From: Methylophilaceae bacterium
GTDB taxonomy: Bacteria > Pseudomonadota > Gammaproteobacteria > Burkholderiales > Methylophilaceae
Direction: 5' to 3'
DNA: 8,768 nt
Assembly: GCA_025362115.1 (NCBI GenBank)
Contig: JANYIK010000157.1
Span: 1 to 8,768, forward strand
The notes beneath the pieces are model-generated. The model was not told where the DNA came from and made no database searches. It saw only the letters and a list, made by a program, of their open reading frames with translations. The number at the start of each line of letters is the position of its first letter. Positions within the stretch are counted from its first letter, which is position 1. The translations under genes and the position numbers were made by a program. Shown here one piece after another: positions 1 to 6,712 of the stretch.

Positions 1-1
1 G

Positions 2-451
2 GCCATCGAAGCGGCGCGGGCGGGCGAACAAGGTCGTGGTTTTGCGGTGGTGGCAGACGAAGTGCGCAAACTGGCAGAGCGCACAGCAAAATCCGCACAA
101 GAAATCACCGCTATGGTGCAAACCATACAGGAGTATTCCAGCAAGGCCTCCATGAGTATGGAGCATGGCAACACGCGCGTATCTGAAGGCGTGGCGCGTG
201 CCAACAAGGCGGGGCAATCTATGCGTGAAATTAACGATAGCTCCGTCACGGTTATGAATGCAGTAGGTGACATTTCTTCAGCGCTTGTCGAACAAAGAAC
301 CGCTAGCATGGATATCGCGAAAAACGTAGAGCGCATAGCACAGATGACGGAAGAAAATAGTGCTGCGGTGGCCGAGGTGTCGTCAGCGGCAAACAGCTTG
401 GAAATGCTGGCGAATAACCTTAAAAATACGGTTTCAAAATTTAAGATCTAA
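2..451 (+). CDS. Methyl-accepting chemotaxis protein, C-terminal fragment (5' end outside window)
   Basis: This is the end of a chemoreceptor that relays ligand sensing to the CheA/CheW kinase complex at the inner membrane. The reading frame is open from base 2, so the first in-frame GTG at 47 is an internal valine codon, not the start. The translated start (AIEAARAGEQGRGFAVVADE) is the most conserved stretch of the MCP signalling domain, the hairpin tip that contacts CheA and CheW. It is followed by VRKLAERTAKSAQEI and a long heptad-rich helix with many Ala, Ser, Glu and Gln residues, typical of the descending arm of the coiled coil and its methylation region. The protein ends in NTVSKFKI, without the NWETF-type CheR/CheB-docking pentapeptide of Tsr/Tar. 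The sensor domain and membrane segments lie off the left edge, so the ligand is unknown. A strong hairpin follows the stop by 30 bases. Confidence 0.96.
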   Translation, partial: AIEAARAGEQGRGFAVVADEVRKLAERTAKSAQEITAMVQTIQEYSSKASMSMEHGNTRVSEGVARANKAGQSMREINDSSVTVMNAVGDISSALVEQRTASMDIAKNVERIAQMTEENSAAVAEVSSAANSLEMLANNLKNTVSKFKI

Positions 452-481
452 TTAGTTTAGCGATCAGTTTGAGCTATCAAT

Positions 482-507
482 AAAAAGCGCAGTAATGCGC
501 TTTTTTT
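482..507. terminator. Bidirectional intrinsic terminator between convergent genes
   Basis: A perfect 10-bp inverted repeat lies here, with arms AAAAAGCGCA (482-491) and TGCGCTTTTT (496-505) around a GTAA loop. GTAA fits the stable GNRA tetraloop class. The T-run continues to 507 on the plus strand. The A-run of the left arm becomes the U-tract on the minus strand, so the same hairpin can end both the chemoreceptor transcript and the transporter operon. It directly abuts the transporter stop codon (506-508), so on the minus strand the hairpin begins right after the stop. Confidence 0.85.
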
Positions 508-1774
508 ATAAAGTATCGAGATACGTTTCACGCATCATCCAGACTGCGATGAAGCTAATCCCAGCGGCAACCGAAATATAGCCCCCTACCCAGCTCAAAC
601 CTCCCACCGCAACTAACTTTTGTGCGATATAAGGGGCGAACGAGGCTCCCAGTATGCCGCCCAAGTTATAAGACATTCCCGCGCCGGTGTAGCGCACCTG
701 TACGGGAAACAACTCAGGCAGCAACGCCCCCATAGGCGCAAAAGTTGCACCCATCAAAAATAAAGCCAGCGATAGAAACACGGTTATCTCAAGTAATGAG
801 CCGCTGCCCAACATAGGTGCCAGCGCGAAGCCGAACAATACGGATATGCTACTAGCCAGCATCAGCACTGGTCGCCGTCCGAAAACATCCCCTGCCCTAG
901 CTGCTAGCGGTGTAGCTATCGTCATAAATAACACGGCCACACATAACATGCCCAAAAATTGCTGACGCGGGATGTGCAACTGCGTAGTGCCATAACTCAG
1001 CGCGAATACAGTGGCAATGTAAAACAAGGCATAGCACACCACCATCGCCAGTGCCCCTAGTAGTAAAGGTATCCAATGTTGGCGAAATAACACCACTACC
1101 GGCAAACCAAGCTGCTTTTGATGCTGTAATACTTGGGTGAACACTGGTGTTTCAGCCAATGTGTAGCGCACATAAAGTCCCACGGCTACTAGCAAGGCGC
1201 TGGCAATAAAGGGAATACGCCAACCCCAACTAAGAAACTGTGATTCATCTAGTAGCGTGGTCAACACCAAATAGCTCAAGGTGGCGCACAAGAACCCTAG
1301 TGGAGGCCCCAATTGTGGGAACATGCCAAACCAACCACGTTTGCCTTGCGGCGCGTTCTCAGCAGCTACTAATGCGGCTCCTCCCCATTCTCCGCCCAGG
1401 CCCAGGCCCTGACCAAAGCGCAACAGGCACAACAATATTGGTGAGGCGAGTCCTAGGCTTACGTAACCCGGTAGCAAACCTATCATGACCGTGGAAACAC
1501 CCATGACCAGCAACGAAGTTACCAGCGTGGCTTTGCGCCCTATTTTGTCGCCAAAGTGCCCAAACAACGCTGCACCTAGGGGGCGGGCAAAAAAAGCTAA
1601 GCCAAAGGTAAGAAAAGCATTGAGTGCTTGAGTGACAGGTGTGCTGTGCGGAAAGAATACTGATCCAATGACCAGAGCGGCGGCCATGCCGTAGATGTAG
1701 AAATCGTAGAACTCAATAGCGGTGCCGATGAGACTTGCAAAGGCAATACGAGCTGTTGAAATGCCCTCAGCCAA
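506..1774 (-). CDS. MFS transporter of the metabolite:H+ symporter (MHS) family
   Basis: This is a 422-residue inner-membrane secondary transporter, a normal length for the twelve-helix MHS branch of the major facilitator superfamily (relatives include ProP, KgtP, ShiA and citrate permeases). Visible marks are the EFYDFYIYG segment in the first helix (about 21-29), ARPLGA (63-68), the loop 2-3 signature GDKIGRK (75-81), and the family-typical RFGQGLGLGGEWGG (119-132). A second GDVFGRRP loop motif lies between the two halves. Hydrophobic segments continue to the C-terminus. The substrate cannot be deduced; members carry organic acids, osmolytes or sugars with protons. The chosen start is a TTG at 1774-1772, because no ATG or GTG sits close before the first conserved helix. 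It lies 8 bp inside the end of the upstream cupin gene, so translation is probably coupled to it. This is the last gene of a three-gene operon. Confidence 0.92.
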   Translation of the reverse strand: MAEGISTARIAFASLIGTAIEFYDFYIYGMAAALVIGSVFFPHSTPVTQALNAFLTFGLAFFARPLGAALFGHFGDKIGRKATLVTSLLVMGVSTVMIGLLPGYVSLGLASPILLCLLRFGQGLGLGGEWGGAALVAAENAPQGKRGWFGMFPQLGPPLGFLCATLSYLVLTTLLDESQFLSWGWRIPFIASALLVAVGLYVRYTLAETPVFTQVLQHQKQLGLPVVVLFRQHWIPLLLGALAMVVCYALFYIATVFALSYGTTQLHIPRQQFLGMLCVAVLFMTIATPLAARAGDVFGRRPVLMLASSISVLFGFALAPMLGSGSLLEITVFLSLALFLMGATFAPMGALLPELFPVQVRYTGAGMSYNLGGILGASFAPYIAQKLVAVGGLSWVGGYISVAAGISFIAVWMMRETYLDTL

Positions 1775-2042
1775 ACTTATAGTGTTTACGTAGCGGCTGT
1801 TTAACTTCCCAAGTGCATGACATCCCGGCGGGGAACACCACTAAATCGCCCTTGCCAAACTTAACTGGTTCGCCACCATTAGGTGTGACTACAACCTCAC
1901 CCTCTAGCACATAGGCGGTTTCCGGGTCGCCGTAAGTCCAAGGGAAGGTAGAAACCTCTTTCGACCAAGTAGGCCAGCTGGACACACCCAACTTATCCAG
2001 TTGTTCTCGGCTAGGGTTATGATCAACGGTAATTTTGCTCAT
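1767..2042 (-). CDS. Small single-domain cupin protein (DUF861 / cupin_3-like)
   Basis: This 91-residue protein is essentially one cupin barrel. The first cupin motif is seen in YGDPETAYVLEGEVVVTP (about 37-54) and the second in KFGKGDLVVFPAGMSCTW (about 61-78). The end, PLRKHYKF, matches the W-x-V...RK-Y closing strand common in the DUF861 group, which is related to the (S)-ureidoglycine aminohydrolase cupin domain. The classical His-x-His metal ligands of motif 1 are not present in their usual form, so metal binding and enzymatic activity are uncertain; many members have no known function. The start is well supported: ATG at 2042-2040 follows a near-perfect Shine-Dalgarno, AAGGAGGT, by 4 nt. 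The gene lies 12 bp after the HD-domain gene and its stop overlaps the start of the transporter frame, so all three are likely one transcript. It may sense or process the transported compound, but that is inference. Confidence 0.88.
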   Translation of the reverse strand: MSKITVDHNPSREQLDKLGVSSWPTWSKEVSTFPWTYGDPETAYVLEGEVVVTPNGGEPVKFGKGDLVVFPAGMSCTWEVKQPLRKHYKFG

Positions 2043-2046
2043 GATG

Positions 2047-2054
2047 ACCTCCTT
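2047..2054 (-). promoter_or_regulatory. Strong Shine-Dalgarno site of the cupin gene
   Basis: On the minus strand the sequence AAGGAGGT starts immediately after the TAA stop of the HD-domain gene and ends 4 nt before the cupin ATG. It is the best ribosome-binding site in the window. It suggests that the small cupin is made at a higher level than its operon partners and that ribosomes ending the HD gene can restart here. Confidence 0.85.
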
Positions 2055-2978
2055 TTAACTCACAAGAGCGGCAGCTTTATCCGCAATACCGCGTCGTTTC
2101 AGGTTGTCGAACAGGTTGTCGGAAGTGGATTCGGCGATAACTTTGAGCAAGTATTGGATATTTTTCTCTACCGACACCATGTAATAGTTGTGTTCAAGAT
2201 TGAACCAGTCCTTGAAATGCGGTACCAGATAGTTATAGTAATTGCCCAAACCACCATCCAGTTTTTGTCTGGTCAAGGCATAAAAATCATGGGTGCGTCG
2301 CAACAAATCGTGCATATCCTTGAAATCGCCCATATTGGCTTCTTTAAACTCAAAGTATAGAAATAACAGCTTTTCCAGGTAGGAACGATCCGCCATCTGA
2401 CCGACCAAATCTGCCGTGCCCACCACTCTGGCCAGTTGTTTAGCGCGTTCGCTAGAAAATTCAATATCCGCAAAAGGTATAGCCGGATTAGTACAGAGAA
2501 TTGCGGTCTCCATATCTGCTGCCCAAGAAGGATGCCATGCGGTTTCGGTCATATAGGTACGCATGAACGCGATGCCGCGATTGACATGGGTACGAGTGTA
2601 TTTCGCGCCGCTGCCTTCATTGTCATCGTGGGTTTGTGCGTAACCTATGTCGTGAGCCAGCGCGGCGGTAGCTACCAACGTAATCTCGTCATCTGTCACA
2701 TTATGATCCGCCAGATGCATGCCGTGTAGTATCCGCAACGCGCACATGTAGACATCCATAGAGTGTCGCATGTCATGATAAGGCGTTTCGACCTGTTTGT
2801 ATCCGGGATAGTCGCCGTAAAACACATCTATGAGATCGTTGAATACTTGCGATAAGCGCGTGAAATTGTAGTCTGGATTGATCTTACGTACGATGGCGAT
2901 GGTATTCGCCCACACATGGTCAGGATGGTCGTTATCGAACAGGAAATGCAGACGGGATAGCTCTCTCGCAGAAATCAT
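2055..2978 (-). CDS. HD-domain phosphohydrolase with class I cyclic-nucleotide phosphodiesterase-like metal site
   Basis: This is a 307-residue, probably cytosolic, metal-dependent phosphohydrolase. Numbered from the ATG at 2978, the sequence holds YHDMRHSMDV (67-76), LAHDIGY (107-113) and GTADL (187-191). These match in order the YHNxxHAxDV, HD and ADL elements of eukaryotic class I cyclic-nucleotide phosphodiesterases. The predicted metal ligands are H72, H109, D110 and D190, with H68 as the candidate general acid. The following GQMADRSYLEKLLFLYFEF stretch resembles, from memory, a bacterial group annotated only as HD-domain proteins. I see no signal peptide, transmembrane helix, GAF, PAS or receiver domain, so it lacks an obvious sensor. 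The reading frame extends six codons further to a TTG, but ATG 2978 is preferred because AAAGGTG stands 5 nt before it. It is the first gene of the HD-cupin-MFS operon. The HD fold is near certain; the substrate (cyclic nucleotide, nucleotide or other phosphoester) is not established. Confidence 0.85.
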   Translation of the reverse strand: MISARELSRLHFLFDNDHPDHVWANTIAIVRKINPDYNFTRLSQVFNDLIDVFYGDYPGYKQVETPYHDMRHSMDVYMCALRILHGMHLADHNVTDDEITLVATAALAHDIGYAQTHDDNEGSGAKYTRTHVNRGIAFMRTYMTETAWHPSWAADMETAILCTNPAIPFADIEFSSERAKQLARVVGTADLVGQMADRSYLEKLLFLYFEFKEANMGDFKDMHDLLRRTHDFYALTRQKLDGGLGNYYNYLVPHFKDWFNLEHNYYMVSVEKNIQYLLKVIAESTSDNLFDNLKRRGIADKAAALVS

Positions 2979-3101
2979 ATAAACACCTTTGAACAATTCA
3001 ATAAATTATTTATTTATCAAACACTTATAAAATATCTAGCACATCAAATAACTGACTGAAATTCTACTCCAAAACTATGCATTTTTGGAACGAAAACTAA
3101 T
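2979..3101 (-). promoter_or_regulatory. AT-rich leader of the HD-cupin-MFS operon (presumed promoter region)
   Basis: This 123-bp gap between the mutL stop and the HD gene is the longest non-coding stretch of the window and is much richer in A+T than the genes around it. It presumably holds the operon promoter, but I find no convincing -35/-10 pair. It contains the Shine-Dalgarno AAAGGTG (2984-2990) and a perfect AT-only palindrome, AATAAAT-T-ATTTATT (3000-3014). It also holds a weak inverted repeat, CCAAAA/TTTTGG (3069-3088), which lacks a following U-tract and is too poor to call a mutL terminator. Read-through from mutL is possible. Confidence 0.45.
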
Positions 3102-4850
3102 TTATTTTCCCCGCATAAACATTCTGTCCAACTCGCTCACCGTTACTTGGAACCAGGTCGGTCTACCGTGGTTACACTGTTCCGAACGCTCAGTGGCTTC
3201 CATATCGCGTAACAAAGCGTTCATCTCGGTGATAGTCAGGCTGCGATTTGCTCGCACAGCGGCGTGGCAGGCCATAGTTGCCAATAATTCATTGCGGCGC
3301 TCAGTCAGTGCGCGGCTACCACCAAACTCGCCCACGTCGCGCAGTACGTCACGCGCCAGCGCCACCCCATCAGAATCGCTCAACATCAGCGGTACCGCGC
3401 GCACCGCCAAAGTGGTAGGCGAAATCACCGCCAGATCAAACCCCAAATCGCGCAATGCCCTGCCCTGTTCCTCAACCACTGCTATTTCCAGCCTGTCCGC
3501 ATTGAAGCTGATTGGGAGCAATAAGGGCTGCATGGCGATGACATTGGCATCCAGCGCATTTTTAAGCTGCTCGTACATGATGCGCTCATGTGCCGCGTGC
3601 ATATCCACCACCACCAAGCCCTGTGTGTTCTGCGCCAACACATACACCCCGTGTATCTGCGCCACAGCAAAGCCTAATGGGTATTCTTGGGTGTTTTCCT
3701 GTGAGGGTAGCGCTGCTTGAGTTGGTGTTTCTAAGGCGCCAAACAAGGTCTGGTAAAAATTGCCGCTTTGCTCCGCGCGTAAAGGCATCTGCGCTTGATA
3801 TCTAGGATAATTCCTCTCAGGCATTTCTGTGCTTTGCGGTAAGGATAATGCAGCCATTGCGCCTGCTGGTGCAGCCAGTGCCCTATGCAACGCATGAAAT
3901 ACAAATCTATGCACCGCCTGACTATCGCGAAAACGTACCTCGGTCTTGGTGGGATGGACATTGACATCCACCCCCGCCGGATCCAACTCAAGAAACAGCA
4001 CAAAAGCCGGGTGTCGCTGGTGATGCAGAACGTCCTGATAAGCCTGACGGATAGCGTGCGCCAGCAATTTGTCGCGTACAAAACGGCCATTGACAAAGCA
4101 ATATTGAATATCACGCGATGAACGCGAAAAATTGGGGCTAGCTGCCATACCCCACAGTCGGAGTTGACTACCACCCTCGTCTATAGCAATAGCGGCTTCG
4201 CTAAATTCCTCACCCAATAGTTCATGAATACGCCTGGGCGGTTCGCTGGCGGCCAAATGCCACTGCGCGCGACCATTGTGGACGAGACTGAAAGCCACGT
4301 CGCTACGCGACAACGCCACACGTTTGAAAGCCTCTTCGCAATGTCCAAACTCGGTAGCCTCGGTTTTCAGAAACTTGCGCCGTGCGGGTGTATTGAAATA
4401 AAGATCAGCCACATCCAGCGTTGTGCCCACATCCAGCGCCGCTGGCTGTGCTGTGCTGATGTTGCCGCCATCCGCCTCCACCCGCCAAGCGTGACGCTCC
4501 TCGGACACACGGCTTGTCAAAGATAAACGTGCGATAGAAGCGATGCTCGCCAGTGCCTCTCCGCGAAATCCAAGGCTACGCACATTTTCTAAATCGTCAA
4601 GGTTACTGATTTTACTCGTCGCATGTCGCGCCAAAGCCAATTCGAGCTGATCTTTGGCGATACCATAACCGTTGTCGGTCACCTTTAACTGCTTTACTCC
4701 ACCGCTTTGCAACGCCACAGAAATTTCACTGGAACCTGCATCCAGGCTGTTTTCCAGCAACTCTTTCAGCGCCGCCGCAGGACGCTCCACCACCTCCCCC
4801 GCCGCAATCTGGCTGATGAGTTGGTCGGGTAGAAGTTGAATAGCTGGCAT
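3102..4850 (-). CDS. mutL: DNA mismatch repair protein MutL (endonuclease-type)
   Basis: MutL couples mismatch recognition by MutS to strand incision and removal. The 582-residue protein is full length. The N-terminal GHL ATPase shows IAAGEVVERP (15-24), the catalytic Glu30 with Asn34 in KELLENSLDAG, DNGYG (59-63), HATSK (76-80), GFRGEAL (94-100) and HPTKTEVRF (299-307, Lys302). A poorly conserved linker (about 325-395) leads to the C-terminal dimerisation domain. That domain carries a sliding-clamp-type motif QPLLLP (441-446) and the nuclease set: DMHAAHERIMYE (416-427), which fits D-x-H-A-x2-E-x4-E, then ACHAAVR (527-533), CNHGRP (559-564) and a final FMR. These residues mark MutL proteins that nick DNA themselves, as in Neisseria gonorrhoeae, rather than through MutH as in E. 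coli. The ATG lies 9 bp after the amiC stop, with AAGGAA inside the amiC end, so translation is probably coupled. Confidence 0.98.
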   Translation of the reverse strand: MPAIQLLPDQLISQIAAGEVVERPAAALKELLENSLDAGSSEISVALQSGGVKQLKVTDNGYGIAKDQLELALARHATSKISNLDDLENVRSLGFRGEALASIASIARLSLTSRVSEERHAWRVEADGGNISTAQPAALDVGTTLDVADLYFNTPARRKFLKTEATEFGHCEEAFKRVALSRSDVAFSLVHNGRAQWHLAASEPPRRIHELLGEEFSEAAIAIDEGGSQLRLWGMAASPNFSRSSRDIQYCFVNGRFVRDKLLAHAIRQAYQDVLHHQRHPAFVLFLELDPAGVDVNVHPTKTEVRFRDSQAVHRFVFHALHRALAAPAGAMAALSLPQSTEMPERNYPRYQAQMPLRAEQSGNFYQTLFGALETPTQAALPSQENTQEYPLGFAVAQIHGVYVLAQNTQGLVVVDMHAAHERIMYEQLKNALDANVIAMQPLLLPISFNADRLEIAVVEEQGRALRDLGFDLAVISPTTLAVRAVPLMLSDSDGVALARDVLRDVGEFGGSRALTERRNELLATMACHAAVRANRSLTITEMNALLRDMEATERSEQCNHGRPTWFQVTVSELDRMFMRGK

Positions 4851-4859
4851 TGAGCGCAG

Positions 4860-6254
4860 TTATTCCTTGGCAACTTTAGATTTAGCCAGTGGCGGATTGG
4901 TGGCGAAATACTTCTTGATGCCCCCAAGGATGGCTTTTGCGAGCTTGTCGCGGTATTCCTCGGTATTCAGTCGCCGCTCTTCTTCGGGGTTGCTGATAAA
5001 GGCTGTTTCCACAAGAATAGACGGAATATCTGGCGATTTCAGAACGGCGAATCCGGCCTGCTCGACTGCGTTCTTATGCAGGATATTGACCTCGCCCAAA
5101 TGACCAAGTACAGCCTTACCCAGCTTAAGGCTATCGTTGATGGTGGCGGTTTGTGAGAGGTCTAACAAGGTTCTTGCGAGGTTAGGATCTTTATCGTCCA
5201 AACTCACACCACCAATCAAGTCGGATTCATTTTCTGTTTTAGCCAAATAGCGCGCCATCGAGCTGGTAGCACCATGCTCAGACAGGGCGAATACCGAAGA
5301 ACCGCGCGCATCGGGACGAATAAAGGCATCGGCGTGGATGGAAACGAACAAGTCGGCTTCCAGCTTGCGTGCCTTGACCACGCGGCCGTGCAGCGGGATA
5401 AAGTAGTCACCATCGCGGGTCAGTACAGCTTTCATACCAGGTACCGCATCAATCTTGACTTTGAGTTTTTTAGCTATCGCAAGTGTAATGTCTTTTTCAT
5501 TGGTTCCATTGGCGCCATGAGCACCCGGGTCTTCGCCGCCGTGACCGGCATCTATAGCGATGATAATGCCGCGACTAAGTTTGGGGGTGGCCTCTGATGT
5601 GACATCGTTAGATTTTTCATCCCCTGATTCGGGTGCCGGCGCTGCGGCTTCTGCGGGTTGTTCAATCGCTTGTTTTTCCGGCTCTGGTTTGTTTGACTCT
5701 GGTTTAGAAACCTCAGGTTTTGGCTTGCTTGGCGTAACAGATTCTGCTTTGTTAGGATCCCATCCTCCTGCCTCTTCTATAGCAGGTGTTGCTGCTGACT
5801 CTACGGCCTTCGCAGGTACTTTAGGTTCTACTAGCGCCATCAGCGCGTCTTGTTTAGGATATAAATCCAGTACCAGCCTATCCTTATAATTTCCGGCGGG
5901 CTTGAGCGCGAATAATTTAGGCTTAACGGTGGTTTTCAGGTCTATTACCACGCGCACTGTGCCGGGCTTAAAAATGGCGGTACGCACCGCTTTAATGTAC
6001 GGGTCACCGCCCTGTATCTTGTTGGCGAGCGATTTCAGCACATCGTTCAAAGTCACGCCATCAATATCCAGCACCAAGCGCTCCGGATTGCTCAGTTGCG
6101 ACATGCGGTGTTCCACCGGCCTGCTGGTTTCAAAGGTGATGCGGGTGTAATCCGTGCCAGGCCATACACGGGCGGCAACGATGTCCGAGGTTGGTGCGGC
6201 ATAGGTAATAAGTGAAATGAATAAAACGAAGACAGCTATGAGTGATTTAGACAT
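4860..6254 (-). CDS. amiC: N-acetylmuramoyl-L-alanine amidase, AmiC type (AMIN + Amidase_3)
   Basis: This periplasmic zinc amidase cleaves the bond between N-acetylmuramic acid and L-alanine, splitting septal peptidoglycan during cell separation. Order: a Sec-type signal peptide (about 1-20, hydrophobic core LIAVFVLFISLI, likely cut near TYA-A), an AMIN domain (about 24-133) that targets the septum, a Pro/Glu/Ala/Lys-rich linker (about 143-225), and the catalytic domain (about 228-452). Zinc and catalytic residues are visible as H238 (DAGHGG), E253 (TNEKD), H307 (SIHADA) and E416 (VETAFISN). The segment about 326-390 corresponds to the regulatory helix region that blocks the active site in AmiB/AmiC until an EnvC/NlpD-type activator binds. 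There is no C-terminal LysM repeat as in E. coli AmiB, although the gene occupies the amiB position next to mutL. The ATG lies 19 bp inside the tsaE end, with AGGG before it. Confidence 0.96.
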   Translation of the reverse strand: MSKSLIAVFVLFISLITYAAPTSDIVAARVWPGTDYTRITFETSRPVEHRMSQLSNPERLVLDIDGVTLNDVLKSLANKIQGGDPYIKAVRTAIFKPGTVRVVIDLKTTVKPKLFALKPAGNYKDRLVLDLYPKQDALMALVEPKVPAKAVESAATPAIEEAGGWDPNKAESVTPSKPKPEVSKPESNKPEPEKQAIEQPAEAAAPAPESGDEKSNDVTSEATPKLSRGIIIAIDAGHGGEDPGAHGANGTNEKDITLAIAKKLKVKIDAVPGMKAVLTRDGDYFIPLHGRVVKARKLEADLFVSIHADAFIRPDARGSSVFALSEHGATSSMARYLAKTENESDLIGGVSLDDKDPNLARTLLDLSQTATINDSLKLGKAVLGHLGEVNILHKNAVEQAGFAVLKSPDIPSILVETAFISNPEEERRLNTEEYRDKLAKAILGGIKKYFATNPPLAKSKVAKE

Positions 6255-6700
6255 TGTTGACCCTGTTTGGTATGCCCCGTAATCGTGGCCTTGCGCCCGA
6301 TATGTTGTACGACTAAAGCAATTTCTATATCCGCCGTGGGTAGAAGACTGGCTGCTTTCTCAGGCCACTCTATCAAGCAAACGGTGTGCGCGTTGAAGTA
6401 TTCTCTAAAACCTGCTGCCTCCCACTCTTCTTCATCAATAAACCTGTATAAATCAAAATGATATAGACTTATCCCAGAAATAACATAAGGCTCAACCAAG
6501 GTATAAGTTGGGCTTTTTACCTTGCCCTCAAACCCCAAACCGCGCAGCAAACCACGGCTGAATGTAGTTTTGCCGGTGCCCAGATCACCACGCAGCCAAA
6601 TGGTCAACCCGCCCTGCACGCTTTTGGCCAATTTTGCCCCCAAATCAAGTGTAGCGGCTTCGTCAGGCAGATTAACGGTAAAACTTGAGCTATTATCCAT
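6236..6700 (-). CDS. tsaE: tRNA threonylcarbamoyladenosine biosynthesis ATPase TsaE
   Basis: TsaE (formerly YjeE) is a small P-loop ATPase that works with TsaB and TsaD to attach the threonylcarbamoyl group to A37 of ANN-decoding tRNAs (t6A). The 154-residue length is normal. Visible motifs are the Walker A loop GDLGTGKTT (38-46), FSRGLLRGLG, the family-specific SPTYTLVEPY (63-72), YHFDLYR (80-86) and IEWPE (110-114). The ATG at 6700 fits the family N-terminus (LPDEAATLDLGAKLAK); an in-frame stop lies four codons upstream, so no ATG extension is possible. It is the first gene of tsaE-amiC-mutL and overlaps amiC by 19 bp. Its start codon is only 2 bp from the divergent queG start, and no good Shine-Dalgarno is seen, so its promoter must lie inside the queG coding region. 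The nnr gene that precedes tsaE in enterobacteria is absent here. Confidence 0.97.
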   Translation of the reverse strand: MDNSSSFTVNLPDEAATLDLGAKLAKSVQGGLTIWLRGDLGTGKTTFSRGLLRGLGFEGKVKSPTYTLVEPYVISGISLYHFDLYRFIDEEEWEAAGFREYFNAHTVCLIEWPEKAASLLPTADIEIALVVQHIGRKATITGHTKQGQQCLNHS

Positions 6701-6712
6701 ACATGCATTTTA
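6691..6712. promoter_or_regulatory. Back-to-back candidate -10 elements for queG and tsaE
   Basis: On the plus strand TATTAT (6691-6696) ends 6 nt before the A of the queG ATG at 6703. On the minus strand TAAAAT (6712-6707) ends 6 nt before the A of the tsaE ATG at 6700. Each matches TATAAT at five of six positions, and the two are placed as mirror images around the 2-bp gap. If used, both transcripts would start at or next to their AUG, that is, leaderless or nearly so. No convincing -35 hexamer is seen at the right spacing on either side, so this is a suggestion only. Confidence 0.35.

Noticed and set aside
2001..2360. Plus-strand open frame of 119 codons across the HD/cupin junction
   Set aside because: It lies antisense to two well-supported genes, shows no known motif and has no ribosome site; it looks like a shadow frame.
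2979..2996. Six-codon N-terminal extension of the HD protein from a TTG
   Set aside because: The ATG at 2978 has AAAGGTG at the right distance, and that site would lie inside the coding region if the TTG were used.
3069..3088. Inverted repeat CCAAAA / TTTTGG after mutL as a terminator
   Set aside because: The stem is only six to seven weak pairs around an 8-nt loop and no U-tract follows on the minus strand.
3085..3720. Plus-strand open frame of 211 codons antisense to mutL
   Set aside because: Its length follows from lying opposite a long gene. The product is Ser/Arg/Ala-rich with no recognisable domain, whereas MutL on the other strand is certain.
6685..6702. Six-codon N-terminal extension of QueG from a TTG
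   Set aside because: The ATG at 6703 gives a family-like N-terminus, and the extension (SYYPY) has no support; it would also overlap the tsaE start.
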